Assembly: GCF_907165205.1 (NCBI RefSeq)
Contig: NC_058190.1
Location: 13,214,001-13,278,000, forward strand
Length of the DNA: 64,000 nt
Source of the DNA: Coccinella septempunctata
Lineage: Eukaryota > Arthropoda > Insecta > Coleoptera > Coccinellidae
Direction: 5' to 3'
Shown here: positions 31,440-43,745 of the stretch, piece by piece
Numbering within the stretch: position 1 is the stretch's first letter
Layout: the number at the start of each line of letters is the position of its first letter
The notes under the pieces: generated by a model
Database searches by the model: none
What the model was told of the DNA's origin: nothing
What the model saw: only the letters and a program-made list of their open reading frames with translations
Translations under genes and position numbers: made by a program

Positions 31440-32332
31440 TACAGGGTGGTCCAGATCGTAACCAAGAAATTTTAACTACGTATTCTATATCAAAAATAAG
31501 CCCTAGTTTGTCATATAAACATATGTCGAGAAATGTTTCCTCTCCGAGATACGGGGTGTTGAAATTATAGAAAAAAATATGTTTTTTATTAATAACTCTC
31601 ACACTGCTTGAAATATTTTTATGAAATTTGAGAAATAGGTTTTGAGCGTCAAGAAGCACTTTTTGCATAATATCATTTCTTTTTTATTTTACAAGTGGCG
31701 TCCGTACTGCAGCGAGACTGAATATTTTCAGATAAAAAAATTATACGCAACTGGTTTTTCCGACAATAAAAATTACTGTTTGAATCCTTATTTAATTTGG
31801 AGCAAGTTCGGTCTCTTGACTTTTTGCTGTACGATGCACTGTTTCCGGTTAAAAAATAAAACACATTCTCATGCATGAAGAAATCGCCAAAATTTGATAT
31901 GGTAGGTACATAATAATAATAAAACTATTTTTGCTATATCAAATTTTGGCGATTTCTTCATGCATGAGAATGTGTTTTATTTTTTTAACCAGAAACGGTG
32001 CCTCGTACAGCAAAAAGTCAGGAGACCAAATTTGCTCCAAATTGAATAAGGATTCAAATAGTAATTTTTATTGTCGGAAAAACCAGTGGCGTATCATTTT
32101 TTTATCTGAAAACATTCAGTCTCGCTGCAGTACGGACGCCACTGGTAGAACAAAAAAGAAATGATATTATGCAAAAAGTGCTCCTTGACGCTCAAAACCT
32201 ATTTCTCAAATTTCATAAAAATATTTCAAGCAGTGTGAGAGTTATTAATAAAAAACATATTTTTTTCTATAATTTCAACACCCCGTATCTCGGAGAGGAA
32301 ACATTTCTCGACATATGTTTATATGACAAACT
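31440..32332. mobile_element. Foldback element with ~390-bp arms, right end truncated
   Basis: Arms 31505-31890 and 31935-32332 are inverted copies around a short centre near 31915. The left side extends outward to TACAGGGTGGTCCAGATCG, a common insect DNA-transposon end; the matching right end is missing. The ORFs in both arms are mirror images and not genes. Confidence 0.65.
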
Positions 32333-34087
32333 GACGCTTTAAAGTGTTACTTTCGAACTACTTATCGTAAATAGTTACGGATTCCTGTTAGCTACAAATC
32401 ACTATGAATAGCAATTTTCTTGTAATCTTATGAAAAGTTACAGATTGGATTACAGATGATAGTAGAATACCACCATTAGTTTTATAAATATGTAGGTACA
32501 AATTCGAGAAGTGCAAACTAAAAAGGCACTGTCGTGAACTCAGCAGCTTTTGTACTTGTATTCAACTAACTAATTACAAGCGCCCTATTGCTACAAAATT
32601 CTGTGCAAGTCGTCACTTTTTACGTCGCATTTGGTCAAATTTGTCCTACCTCTAATTTGATTGAGAGAGTTATATTTACTGAACTCGCATCAGATTTCAG
32701 TATGCATTCGATCACATGTCACAGGTGATTCGAATGAAATATCTGCAAAGTAATGTTTTCAAAAATGAATTTTGGAAAACTCGAAAACCCTAGGTATTGA
32801 TTGTCAGTGTCAGGCACAAACCGTAGGTTTAATGGCAGTGTTTATAATAAATCTTTTGTAGTCTGAATTTCTGGGGTTATTTTGGGGCGCCAGATTTTCT
32901 TTTGACAAGGATTAAATAGCAAAGCCACCCAACTCTCCAACAGTATTCGACCGATTGACAACGCGAGTTTTGTATAATCAAAATGGCGACTAGGTCAATC
33001 TGATTGTCAAAAATTTCATCTTGTTTTCAAGTATCTTATTAAGATTTCATGACTATAATTTATGGTTGTCCGGTGGACCTGCACGACGTGGATAATTGAA
33101 GGGACAAAATTAAAACGCAAGAAATTCATGAACCGTTTGATGCAAATATAAGAACTCGGTACATTCAATTATATATTATATTTATCCATACAAATTATTG
33201 GGTCCATACATATCAATTCAAGTATTTTTTTTGTGATACAAAGTTTTATGCTGCACAGTTGCACAGGGACAATCTGTCCTACTATTGAAAACCAACTTTG
33301 GTCTTTTGGACAACACCATTAAAGAACGGGTAGATATTAAATAATAATAAAATATTTTGTGATAAAATGTTAGATAATATAAACAGGAACAGAACGGAAT
33401 ATGAATGAAACTTAGTTATTTTATATAAATTTATATTATCGATCAGGGACTCCGAGCGTTTGACGTTGATCACATAAAAGTTGATTCACCCAATTATTGT
33501 TTACGCACATTTTCTCATTTTTCCTTCGCGTAAAAACACAAGAACATCTGTTGATAACATCTGTACACGACCGCGTAGGAACTCAGTATTGAATCGAATG
33601 TTCGTGCAAAATGATATCGTTGACATTCTTATTTGTTATAGTTTTCACCCACTTTGTTGAAATTCCGCTGAATTCATAGAAATTTCCGCTAATATCAAAT
33701 TAGAAAACCCGCTAATAAAAAAAGTAAATGTTGATTTGATCGCAATAGTAGATAGTGCCACTAGTGTCTTCCAGTTCTTTGTGTGGAAGCCAAGAAAGAA
33801 ATACAGGAAAGGATGCTTGCTAAATAACTTCGCTCCGTTTCTACCCTACAACCCTTCTTCTATGGTTTACGAAGGGTAACATACGCCGACTAAGGGAGTA
33901 AAAGATTGGTTTTGGTGAGTTGAATTCTCAGCAATTTCTTCATTAATTTACACAGTCCATTATAATTCGCCGAAACAATTGTTTAGTGCATTTTTCGTTC
34001 AAAACATCAGCTTCAATGTCTATTACTAAGCCATTTTGCTATTCGAAAAACGTCTATATTTATAACGTTTATCTATTCACACGATCT
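32333..34087. other. Intronic sequence, nothing recognised
   Basis: AT-rich, no ORF or repeat that I can support on either strand. Confidence 0.5.
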
Positions 34088-34842
34088 CAGGGCGCATCTA
34101 GTGGGGGGTATTGGGGGTATTTATTCCCCCCAGAAAAGGATTTTCCTCACTAAATCTAAGTGAGCTAGAGTCATTAACCTACCTCTGCTTTTGCTCATTA
34201 TTATCTTGTAGATAGTTTATGTCATAGACTAATTGAACAGAGAATAGTGAAGCCACTGCACTTTCTTGTAGTGTAGCACTACCAGAAATAATGGACGATA
34301 TCTCTGAGCATTTCCCTGTCTCTTCACCCGATCATATTCAATCGAATCCATTTCATTCACTATTTTACATGAACACCAATGAAACTTAATATGAAATATC
34401 TAGTTTTCGAATAGTTTTATTGAAGTTAGGTTATGTTTTCGTGGCAACGTTTTGATCGTAACGTGATCTTTCGAACTTTTTATTCAGCTTTCTCGCCAAT
34501 ATTCGTCAATAACTTAGTTAAGTTAAACGGAATTGCGAGGTCGGTATAAACGAATTAGAATGTATAATTCCTAATAGCAGACCGCTTAATGAGTTACCTG
34601 GAAAGTTAGGTGAAACGGACATTATTCGTCTCGAATTCAGTAGATCATTATCATTTACGAGTGATTTCGATCTGCTTTCCCCGAATTCAGCGAAACCTAA
34701 TTTTGAATTCATTTTTCGTGTTGGGTGTACCTTCCCAACAGAGCGCCAGAAAAAAGAGGGACTCATCTATAATTTTTAGGTGAATCTATGGTTTAGGTCA
34801 GTCCCCTAAAACTTAACAGTGAAACCCCTAGATCCGCCCCTG
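34088..34842. mobile_element. 755-bp non-autonomous hAT element
   Basis: Ends CAGGGCGCATCTAG and CTAGATCCGCCCCTG, flanked by the 8-bp repeats CACGATCT (34080-34087) and CACAATCT (34843-34850), 7 of 8 identical. Terminal sequence and 8-bp target duplication are those of hAT elements. No transposase is encoded. Confidence 0.75.
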
Positions 34843-35154
34843 CACAATCTTATCTTAAATAATAAAATTCAGCATATTTTAAAGATTTCTCGATTTGAGT
34901 ATACCCTGAAAAACGGAATTACCTGAATCAAGGTTTTTGTGGATCTGTTATTCTGAAATTCAAAAAAAAATTGAAAAGCGTCAGAGGCGAAAAATATCAT
35001 TCTGACTATTTGAATTAATGTGAGTTATACATGATGTTGAATATTGTAATATGAAAAGATGAATATCACAGAAAAAAATTGAAGGAACGGTGACTGAACA
35101 AATTCTATACAAAAAAATAATGAATGGATGATATTATTAGTGACATGAGACAGT
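34843..35154. other. Intronic sequence, nothing recognised
   Basis: Short AT-rich spacer between two hAT-type elements. Confidence 0.4.
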
Positions 35155-35584
35155 GGCGTATATAGAAAATATTTTCGGGGGGGGGCCCGAGATGCTTACA
35201 CCATCAAATGATCCAATGGTTAGATTAGGTTGGATGCAATTTTTCGATTGAGAATCAAAGGATAACTTTGGGCATAGTCTCCCTGTTTTTCATCAATATC
35301 TCGTACACATTGTTTTCAAATCTTAAAAGTTATGATGCAAAAAAAATTACCATTGGTTGCTATTTCTAGCCAACACTCACGTCTGTGAACTATCCCCATT
35401 TAACGGACTCCTGCAACGTGACGAGAAATTGATAGAGTAGTGAGGTTTTCACAAAAGGCTTCATCATGTTTTGAACAAGAAAAAAAACGACAATGAGAAA
35501 TTTCATTTTATTATAAGTGGAAAAAATAAAAATTAATTGACGACATGAAGACGAGGTTAGCTGAACATTCGCTTACATAGATGG

Positions 35585-35691
35585 TTACAAAACAAACCCC
35601 AGTTTTCTCGGTACACTAGCAAACTTATCAAGAACTTCCTCGTCGCTAACTGTGATGTCTCTGTGAATAGAGAGTAATGCGAGACCATTTA
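35585..35691 (-). pseudogene. hAT transposase, C-terminal piece
   Basis: Encodes GLALLSIHRDITVSDEEVLD to the stop TAA at 35587-35585. It is the end of the dimerisation region and joins in frame to 36619-37938 once the Harbinger MITE and one TTA copy are discounted. Confidence 0.8.
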
Positions 35692-36618
35692 GGGCCTGTT
35701 TCACCACTTACTGTTAAAGTGGCAGATAAGCTATCCACAACTAATCCATCAGATAAATCTGAAAATTGTGTTTCACAGGTGTCTGTTAGGTTATCCTTAC
35801 TGTTAAACTGTCGAATATTTTGACTGAGAGATCGAATGGCTGATAAAAGTTCATGTACCAGATAACGTCACTCCGAACTGTCAAAACTTCGAGAAAATTT
35901 TGCTCTCGATCAGTTTATCTCGAAGGTATTTCGTGAACGTTTGCAGACGCAAAACCAGATTTTGTGATAATAGATCTTTTTGAGTCTCTTGAAGATGAGA
36001 GTGACTATTATTTTGCGAGCTTATCGAGGCCTCGCAAACGTCGTGAAATTAGAACTAGAATGGAACATTTTGAAAACTATGATGACGAAGAATTCAGTCA
36101 TTTCTATATCTTTCCACGCTTTCTCCTTCTCTTGCCAAATCACAGCATCACCTTTTTTGTTCTCGATTATATTTTTACACTATGTTATAATCGAGACAAG
36201 AGCATCGGTCTCCTCACGTGAAAAATTCACATTTCTTTCCCTTTTTTTAACATGCTTTCACATTCACTAAAAATTCACCAACCAATTTGAAAATGATAGA
36301 AAAATTTGAATTTTGAATATTTCAAATCAGAGCATAGAGACATGAGAAAAGTCTTCATAATTCTTCTTCTTCTGTCAATGTACTTCATAACTGACTAACT
36401 CTGTCCTCATTCTATGCTCATTTATCCTAATTTCAACCACGAGTACGGCGTTGCCAAACTGTCATTCAGTAAAATTTTCAGATAGTTAACTAGCAGATAA
36501 ATTACTTGGAACTTGGGCGGTGAAACTGATAAATATTTAACTGACAGATTTATTATGATGTTAGCATATCTGCTGAATACATATCGAACACTTTAACAGT
36601 AAGTGGTGAAACAGCCCC
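35692..36618. mobile_element. 927-bp Harbinger-type MITE inside the hAT transposase gene
   Basis: Ends GGGCCTGTTTCACCACTTAC and GTAAGTGGTGAAACAGCCCC, flanked by TTA at 35689-35691 and 36619-36621. Typical PIF/Harbinger ends and TWA target. A small + ORF at 35964-36221 is inside it and looks incidental. Confidence 0.85.
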
Positions 36619-37938
36619 TTAGTCTATTCTCAGATGTGCTGTTCCTTAGGTATGTTTTCAGTCTTCTTAGGCTAGAGAAAGTCCTTTCAACGGTAGCGAC
36701 TGACACGGGAAGGACAGCTAGTATTTTTAGAAGGATATAAATGTTGGGGAAAAGATCTTTGTCACAGTTTTCTAGAGAACTAATCGCCGTTTTTGGCAGA
36801 ACTTCAGGTCTTTCCTGTTTCCACTTTTCTTGCCACAGCTTAAACTCACTTCGCACAATGTCGTTAAATGACAAATCTGGTTCATATAATTTCAATGCAG
36901 CTTCTAATGAAGTGATGTCTGTTCTGATACAAAATTGTGGAAGAATGTTTTGTAAAGATATTATTGTGTCTTTATGAGATTGGAATCTTTCCCTTAACGC
37001 TTCACAAAAATCATCCAGGTATGGCACATAAACTGCTCGTCTATAATATTCTTCTTCTGTGGTATAAGGTACATTGTTGCGTGTTGTTTGAAGCCGACAA
37101 AATCGTGGAAGCTCCTCTGTGACAAAAAGTTTGGAGGCTATTGTCTTCACCTGTTCATATAATGGTTTGAACGTTTGCTCGGCATTTGATCTCTGTTTTG
37201 ACAGTAGGTCTAAAACAGTTGTGATGTTGCTTATAGCCTGACTAAGGTCAATGTTTTTTTTCTGAAGGGTCTCAGACAAGCTGTGTGTAGTCGACAGCAT
37301 CTGGCTCAAAATGAAAAGATTAACAATAAATGGAAAAGTACAAATGGCACGACTTAAAGCAAATGCTTCAGTTGATGAAACACTAGATTCTTCTATCTTA
37401 TGTAGGGAGAGTATGATAGCTTCTAAAATTTCTTTGAATAGAATAACTGAGTCATGTCTCTCCACCCATCGCGTTTCGCACAATGAAATCAGCTTCTTTC
37501 TCTTTTCATCAGGAAAGCACTCTGAAATCGTGGATTTTAAAATCTCTGTGTTCTTAGCTGATGCATGAAAGAATGCACATATTTCTTTAATGACACCCAT
37601 GCAGTTTCTAATAGAGGAAATGCTACTTGCATCTGACAAGCACAAGTTGAGTGTATGCGAAGAACAATGTGTATAAAGGGCCAATGGTAGTTTTTCTCTG
37701 ATAGCAGCTTGAACTCCTCTGAACTTGCCACTCATAGTGGCAGCACCATCGTATCCTTGGCCTCTCAATTTGTTCAAATCAAGACCTAAATTTGACAAGG
37801 TCTCTAATACAGTTTTCGCCAAACCTGCACCAGTTACATCATGAACGGGGACAAATGTTAGGAAATCTTCTCTGATTTTGAAAGTTTCTTCATCAACATA
37901 GCGAATGCAAAGTGAAAATTGTTCTATTTGGCTTATAT
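36619..37938 (-). pseudogene. hAT transposase, catalytic middle piece
   Basis: About 439 open residues. Landmarks: IEQFSLCIRYVDEETF, KLRGQGYDGAATMSG (second catalytic Asp region), YTHCSSHTLNLCLSDAS, the CETRWVERHD block, and the dimerisation motif VSVATVERTFSSLRRLKTYL. Closest to ZMYM1-like hAT proteins (family knowledge). It is intact up to the MITE at its 3' side and the LINE at its 5' side. Confidence 0.88.
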
Positions 37939-38124
37939 ACGTTGTATACGATTCGATGCGAGAGAAGATACCGGTGTTCGCCGAGACCTCGTCGAATTTT
38001 CCGAGTTTATACGGTATAAAGTGGATGAAAAATTTTGATTTTCATACCAGCGAATAGTGAGAAAAATACTTCACTAAAGTTCCTAAGTTGACAAATTTTT
38101 GGGGTATCCTGTCAGTTACTAAAA

Positions 38125-39105
38125 ATGAGTAAAAGTTGTGCGATTTGTGACGATATTGTTAACAGAAAAAAACCCGGTATACAATGTGCCGCCTCATGTG
38201 ACCGCTTTTTCCACGGTCTGTGCGTTGGAATCGCTAATAAACAATTAGACGGTCTGCGGATGGACGGTGTCACCTGGAGATGCTCGGACTGTCGCGGTGC
38301 TGGCGCCCGCACTCGCTGCTCGCTTGTCACGGAGATCAACAATCCTTCGCCGCCGACTACGCGATCTTTTGCGGCTGCAAAAGAGAACGCCGGGTGTGGC
38401 GATTTGATGACGGCATTGGACGGTATCCATACTGAACTCAAAGCAATTAAGGAGCAGCAGTTGCTTTTTTCGAACTCTGTCACGTTCTGCTCTGACAAGG
38501 TATCTGATTTTGAAGTTAAACTGAATCGGATTGACGAATGGATGCGAGCAACAGATAAAGTTCTCAGACAAAATGCAGATTTTAAGGCTAATCTCACTTC
38601 CCTTGAATCTAGAATAAATGATGTGGAACAATCTGCACGTTCAAAGAATATAGAAATTCAGGGAATACCAGAGAAGTCCAATGAGAATTTAATAGAAGTC
38701 GTAAAGAAAATTGGTGATTACATTAACATCGATTTAAAGCCTGAAGAAATTGAACATGTACATCGTATTAAACCCAAACATTCCGACCCCACCAAAACTA
38801 AGAGTATTATAGTGGAGTTCCGTAGAAGAAAAGTAAAGGAGGATTTTCTGGCACTATCAAAGCAGAGACGAATGAGGAGGGATAATGGTTCTTCAAAAAT
38901 GAGTATACCTGGTCTGTCTGATTGTTTCTTTGTCAATGAGCATCTAACCTTAGCGAATAAAATTCTGTATAAAGAAGCAAGATCTGCAGCTAAGCTCAAA
39001 CTCTTTAAATATGTTTGGACCAAGAATGGAATGATCTTCCTGCGTAAAAATGACTCATCCCCTATTGTTCATGTAAAATCCTTGGATATTCTTAGTAAGC
39101 TTTAA
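38125..39105 (+). CDS. LINE ORF1 with PHD-type zinc finger (326 aa)
   Basis: The N-terminus is a PHD-like finger (CAICDDIV, QCAASCDRFFHGLC, WRCSDC). A linker is followed by a coiled coil (about residues 110-175), then the conserved KNIEIQGIPEK, KIGDYI and NEHLTLANKILYKEAR blocks also seen in the LINE at the window start. Intact. It probably binds LINE RNA; the PHD finger is a known feature of CR1-group ORF1 proteins. Confidence 0.88.
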   Translation: MSKSCAICDDIVNRKKPGIQCAASCDRFFHGLCVGIANKQLDGLRMDGVTWRCSDCRGAGARTRCSLVTEINNPSPPTTRSFAAAKENAGCGDLMTALDGIHTELKAIKEQQLLFSNSVTFCSDKVSDFEVKLNRIDEWMRATDKVLRQNADFKANLTSLESRINDVEQSARSKNIEIQGIPEKSNENLIEVVKKIGDYINIDLKPEEIEHVHRIKPKHSDPTKTKSIIVEFRRRKVKEDFLALSKQRRMRRDNGSSKMSIPGLSDCFFVNEHLTLANKILYKEARSAAKLKLFKYVWTKNGMIFLRKNDSSPIVHVKSLDILSKL

Positions 39106-39186
39106 GCTTCTGATTCTCTTCAAGTCTTAGAAGAGAAGAAGAAGAAGAATGTAAAAAATTTAACGAATAAGAAACCAAGGTTCACC

Positions 39187-41181
39187 ATGGCTCATCCTTT
39201 GCATATCTACTATCAGAATACACAGGGCCGCCGAACTAAAACTCAAACCTTTTATGAGAACCTATTGTCCAGTAACTACGACGTCATCTGCCTCAGCGAA
39301 ACATGGCTCAGTGGAAACATCTTCTCTAGTGAGCTTTTCGGAGATGGATATATGGTCTACCGCAGGGACAGAGAATCTTCCTCTTCCACTAAATCTGAGG
39401 GAGGTGGAGTGTTGGTTGCTGTGAAGACTTAATTTCGCACGACCCGTTGTGCCGACCTAGAAACCGAGGCCGAGGATGTTTGGATATCCATCGACTCAAA
39501 TGGGGAGGGTCGCTTTCTGCTGTGTTGTGCGTATGTTCCTCCGGGTTCCGATAGTTCGTTGTGCGCATTCGTGGACGGATTATGTAAGAACGAAAATAAA
39601 ATTCAGGAGGGTGCTGTTCTGTTGGTTGGAGATTTCAATCTCAGCTCAGTAAGTTGGTTACCTGTGAACGGAGAGTTTTTCCTTGAACCCACCTTAAGTG
39701 GTAACAGATTCTCTGAAATAGTGAACACTTTTGCATACCTGGGTCTCATGCAATTTAATAATATCTATAACAAAACAGGTAAAGTCCTGGATCTCATTCT
39801 TTGCAACAGAAATAACTATATCAAAAATTTAACAAACCCAGCAGAATCTTTAGTCAGTGAAAATCGACACCATAAATCCTTAGAATTTATCCTCAACTTA
39901 ACTCCTACAAAGCCCTTGACTCGTTCGATAACGTATTCTTACAATTTCAAAAAAGGCGACTTTGACGCTGTTAACCATCACTTATCCCAAATTGATTGGG
40001 GGATTGAGCTCTCTGGCCGTGACGTCGATCTGGCGGTCGACAAGTTTTACTCGATCATAAATGATGTCATTAAACTTTTTATTCCAACTCGTAGAACTGG
40101 TGGTAGATTTCCAATATATTTTTCTTGTAAACTGATAAAGATGATAAAAGAAAAGAATAAATTTCATAAGAAATATAAAAAATACAACGACCTCAATGCT
40201 TACAATCGATTCTGTGAGCTTCGTTCTATGTCAAAAAAAGTTATCAGAGAAGATTATAAAACTTATATAAAAAATATTGAGAACGAGATTTCACAAAATT
40301 CAAAACACTTCTGGAAATACATAGCAAACAAAAGAAAGAGCGTAGCCAACATACCACAGTCGGTCACATTGTGCAATGAGCGTGCTAAGGGCCGGGAGGT
40401 CCCAGAGCTTTTCGCCAGATTTTTTCGAGATGTTTATGTCTCATCTGATGAGGGGGTAGTCCCCGATACCAAGCGTCCCAAAATTACTAATATCGACCCA
40501 ATAACTTGCCGAACCATCGAAAAGGTACTTAATGAATTAGACACTTCAAAGTGTAGTGGTCCTGATGGCATACCTCCATTATTCGTGAAAAAATGTATGA
40601 GGAACTTGATTGAGCCACTTCAGATAATTTATAATCTTTCAATTGAAACTGCATCATTCCCAGCTAGGTGGAAAACAGCTGAGATATCGCCCATCTTCAA
40701 AAGTGGCCAAAGAGATAATGTTCAGAATTACAGACCAATTAGCAAATTATGCATCTTCGGTAAATTATTTGAGAAAATCATATATAACCGCATACTTCCT
40801 TGCGTGAAAAATATTATTATAGAACAGCAACACGGGTTCTTTCCTGGACGATCCTTAGAAACTAATCTTCTTTCATTCTCTGAGCATATAATAGAACAGA
40901 TAGACAACCAGGGTCAGATGGACACGATATATACAGACTTTAGTAAAGCTTTCGATAAGATCAGTCACGTGAAATTATTGAAAAGACTTGCTGAGGTTGG
41001 CTTACCCGATTCACTGATAGAATGGTGTAAATCCTATTTAACGGGAAGGATGGGCTTTGTTTCGATTGGTGGCCACAGATCTGAACCTTTCTTTATTACA
41101 TCTGGCGTTCCTCAGGGTAGCCATCTGGGTCCTCTTTTTTTCCTGATTTATATAAACAACATCAAGGGTTGCTTCAGACAT
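39187..41181 (+). pseudogene. LINE ORF2 5' part: endonuclease and RT palm up to the YADD position
   Basis: Starts MAHPLHIYYQNTQGRRTK. The endonuclease domain is interrupted by an in-frame TAA at 39430-39432 and resumes in the same frame (EAEDVWISIDSN, LVGDFNLSSVSWL). RT blocks KCSGPDGIPP, TDFSKAFDKISH and SGVPQGSHLGPLFFLIYIN are present. The frame then leaves the family at 41181, just before the expected catalytic YADD. Confidence 0.85.
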
Positions 41182-42714
41182 TGTTGGATAAAGAAACAAA
41201 CACTTCAGCTGAATAACCACACTATACACCAAGGGAAACAAGTGAAATTTTTAGGGATGATTTTTGATGACAAACTAACATGGAAGCAGCACATAGACAG
41301 CATAAAGATCAATTGTACACAAGGCCTAAATATTATAAGAGTACTCTCACATCACACATGGGGGGCTGACATAGACAGCCTCACGACCATCTACAAAAGT
41401 CTCATCAAATCTAAACTGGAATATGGTTTTCAAGCTCACCTCAATACAAGTAAAACAAACATAAAAGTTATCCAAAGGATAGAGTCCAAGGCGCTACGAT
41501 TGATTACAGGAGCCTTCTGTACAACTCCCATTAAGAGCCTGTACTGTTTATTAGGAGAATTACCCCTTGAGCACCGCTTCAAAAAAACAACAATCAACTA
41601 CGCTATAAAGAGAACCACCCACCCTACTCACCTTAATCATGAACTGATTTCCCTAAACTATTTTGAAGATACTTACCACAAAAACCCAAATATAAGGCCA
41701 TCCTTTCATCGTAGATTGAGTTGCTACTTAAATGATATAAACTATGTCATTCCTGACCTGCTTCAGGCGTATAACAGCCATACACCGCCTTGGATCGTCC
41801 CTACAGCTCACACTAACACCAGGCTTACAAAGTACTGCAGAAACCACATAAACCAACAAATAATTCACAACCATTTCAAGAGTATACAGGATGAATATAT
41901 CAACGCACAATTCTATTATACTGATGCATCATCAACAGACGGAGGAGAAACAGTTGGATTCGCGGTAGTTAGTCCTAGAGAAATTAGAAAATACAAGATG
42001 GAAGGAAGTGTATTCTCAGGAGAATTGACGGCAATACACCACGCACTTTTAGAAATACTCGATGAGCAACATGAACAAGCTCAATACGTAGTATGTACAG
42101 ACTCCTTGAGCGCAATTAAAATCATCGAACAAACATACCCCCGTCACCCTCTGGCCCAACAAATACAACATCTACTTTACCTACTACACCAGCGTCATAG
42201 AACAGTCACCTTCATATACGTACCCTCACATACCGGAATAAGGGGAAATGAGTTAGCAGATGAAGCAGCTAAAGAGGCACTTGAAAGCCAACACTGTAAG
42301 AGAGTCTTCATTGGAGAAGAAGCCAATATTCAGGTGAAGAGGAAAATAGAAAGCAAATGGCAAGAAGAATGGATAGATAGCCCATCACATCTCAAAAACG
42401 TTAAGCCAACCCCATTGAGGAAATCATTTTACCCAAGCGGACGCAGAAACCAGATTAAAGTAAGCCGCTTGAGAAGTGGACACACAAAACTAACACATGG
42501 ATTCCTGCTTTCAAGAGAAGAACCTCCACAGTGCGACCTATGTGAAACACGAGTGACAGTTAAACACGTAATAAGTGAGTGCACAAAATTTCAGGCAAAA
42601 CGGCATGAGTGCGGAGTGAGTGCGCGGATAGAAGTTGCGTTGGGAAATAACAACAAAGAACTAGAAAAGACACTTAACTTCCTCAAAGAAATCGAACTTT
42701 ATTATAAGATATAG
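39559..42714 (+). CDS. Chimeric 1051-aa open frame across two LINEs
   Basis: The CR1-like RT up to NNIKGCFRHC runs in frame into the inserted LINE's RT C-terminus and RNase H. The RT catalytic YADD and about 40 residues around it are absent, so it is not expected to be an active polymerase. The open frame is probably a by-product of the insertion. Confidence 0.6.
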   Translation: MCAFVDGLCKNENKIQEGAVLLVGDFNLSSVSWLPVNGEFFLEPTLSGNRFSEIVNTFAYLGLMQFNNIYNKTGKVLDLILCNRNNYIKNLTNPAESLVSENRHHKSLEFILNLTPTKPLTRSITYSYNFKKGDFDAVNHHLSQIDWGIELSGRDVDLAVDKFYSIINDVIKLFIPTRRTGGRFPIYFSCKLIKMIKEKNKFHKKYKKYNDLNAYNRFCELRSMSKKVIREDYKTYIKNIENEISQNSKHFWKYIANKRKSVANIPQSVTLCNERAKGREVPELFARFFRDVYVSSDEGVVPDTKRPKITNIDPITCRTIEKVLNELDTSKCSGPDGIPPLFVKKCMRNLIEPLQIIYNLSIETASFPARWKTAEISPIFKSGQRDNVQNYRPISKLCIFGKLFEKIIYNRILPCVKNIIIEQQHGFFPGRSLETNLLSFSEHIIEQIDNQGQMDTIYTDFSKAFDKISHVKLLKRLAEVGLPDSLIEWCKSYLTGRMGFVSIGGHRSEPFFITSGVPQGSHLGPLFFLIYINNIKGCFRHCWIKKQTLQLNNHTIHQGKQVKFLGMIFDDKLTWKQHIDSIKINCTQGLNIIRVLSHHTWGADIDSLTTIYKSLIKSKLEYGFQAHLNTSKTNIKVIQRIESKALRLITGAFCTTPIKSLYCLLGELPLEHRFKKTTINYAIKRTTHPTHLNHELISLNYFEDTYHKNPNIRPSFHRRLSCYLNDINYVIPDLLQAYNSHTPPWIVPTAHTNTRLTKYCRNHINQQIIHNHFKSIQDEYINAQFYYTDASSTDGGETVGFAVVSPREIRKYKMEGSVFSGELTAIHHALLEILDEQHEQAQYVVCTDSLSAIKIIEQTYPRHPLAQQIQHLLYLLHQRHRTVTFIYVPSHTGIRGNELADEAAKEALESQHCKRVFIGEEANIQVKRKIESKWQEEWIDSPSHLKNVKPTPLRKSFYPSGRRNQIKVSRLRSGHTKLTHGFLLSREEPPQCDLCETRVTVKHVISECTKFQAKRHECGVSARIEVALGNNNKELEKTLNFLKEIELYYKI

Positions 42715-42870
42715 ATCAGGTACTAACTCTCATTAATACAGAGTATACACCCAAAATTATATAGCACATAATCACACATGTAACTCCAAATTTCTAAATA
42801 GTGGCCTGTGCTAATGACTCTCAGCGGTCGAAGCACAAGAATTTTAAATAAAAAAAAAAAAAAAAAAAAA
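41182..42870 (+). mobile_element. 5'-truncated RNase-H LINE (I/Jockey-type) nested in LINE copy 2
   Basis: Begins inside an RT domain (KFLGMIFDDKLTWKQHIDSI), continues to a complete RNase H (YTDASSTDGG, SGELTAIHHALLE, VCTDSLSAIK, IRGNELADEAAKEAL: all four catalytic acidic residues) and a CCHC-like end (CDLCETRVTVKHVISEC). It ends with an A23 tail at about 42849-42871. The frame is intact to the stop at 42714. No target duplication; about 120 bp of target is missing instead. Confidence 0.8.
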
Positions 42871-42871
42871 A

Positions 42872-43613
42872 GAATAATTTAGTTCTGAACCCGTCGAAAT
42901 GTTTTCATATTTCATTCACTAAGAAAATTCAAAAAATTATATACGAATATAAAATCGATAATGTAAAGCTGAAATACGTCAATGAAATCGTTGATTTGGG
43001 TGTGACGCTTGATGAAAAATGGTCATTCCGACCACACATAAATAAGTTAATTAGTGCGTCAAACAAAATGGTCGGATTTATCAACAGAAGTTGCAAAGAA
43101 TTTAAAGATCCTAGGGTTTTCATCGGTCTGTACTATGCTTTTATTCAGAGTAAACTTTCTTTTGCGTCCGCTATCTGGAACCCAATATACGAAGTTCACA
43201 TAAAAAGGGTTCAAAGTGTTCAGAATAAATTCTTAAAATTTCTAGCGTTCAAAACTCATACTACCATAGATAACAGGGATTATACACCTATAAGAAAAAA
43301 ATTTCGCATTTTATCTTCGAAGGATAGTAGGACGGTGCAGGAACTTTGTATGCTTTATAAGATTATACACACTCGGGTTGATTCGCCCTTTCTGCTTAGT
43401 AGGGTTAATCTGAATGTACCAGGTCGTGATCTTCGAGATAAAGCTCTCTTCAACATTAAATATCGAAGAACAAACACAGGGCAGCACTCTCCGATGCGGC
43501 GCTTTCAGGCTACTTTTAACGGTCTCGAATTGGATGGTGGCATAGATATCTTCTCAGACAATTTTGTTAGATTTAAAAAAACCTTGAAACATTTTTTTGT
43601 AGCGGGTTTGTGA
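42872..43613 (+). pseudogene. LINE ORF2 3' part of copy 2
   Basis: Resumes the host LINE at NNLVLNPSKCF, then VDLGVTLDEKWSFRPHINKL and the C-terminal region, ending at the TGA at 43611-43613. Homologous to residues 720-956 of the ORF2 at 793-3648. Confidence 0.85.
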
Positions 43614-43745
43614 GAGAGAAGTTTTTTGTTTTTTTTTTTTTCCTTGATTTCGACGAGTTGTTTTGCTCGGTGAACTCGAACTTTCAATATCTTTAAGTGG
43701 ATACTTTGTTGGTAATCTTTTTACTGTTTGTATCCTAAATGTGCA

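Noticed and set aside
31435..32164. ORFs on both strands around 31.5-32.2 kb
   Set aside because: Mirror translations of an inverted-repeat element; no codon structure or domain.
35964..36270. Plus-strand ORFs of 85 and 96 codons
   Set aside because: Both overlap in different frames inside the Harbinger-type MITE and have no recognisable domain.
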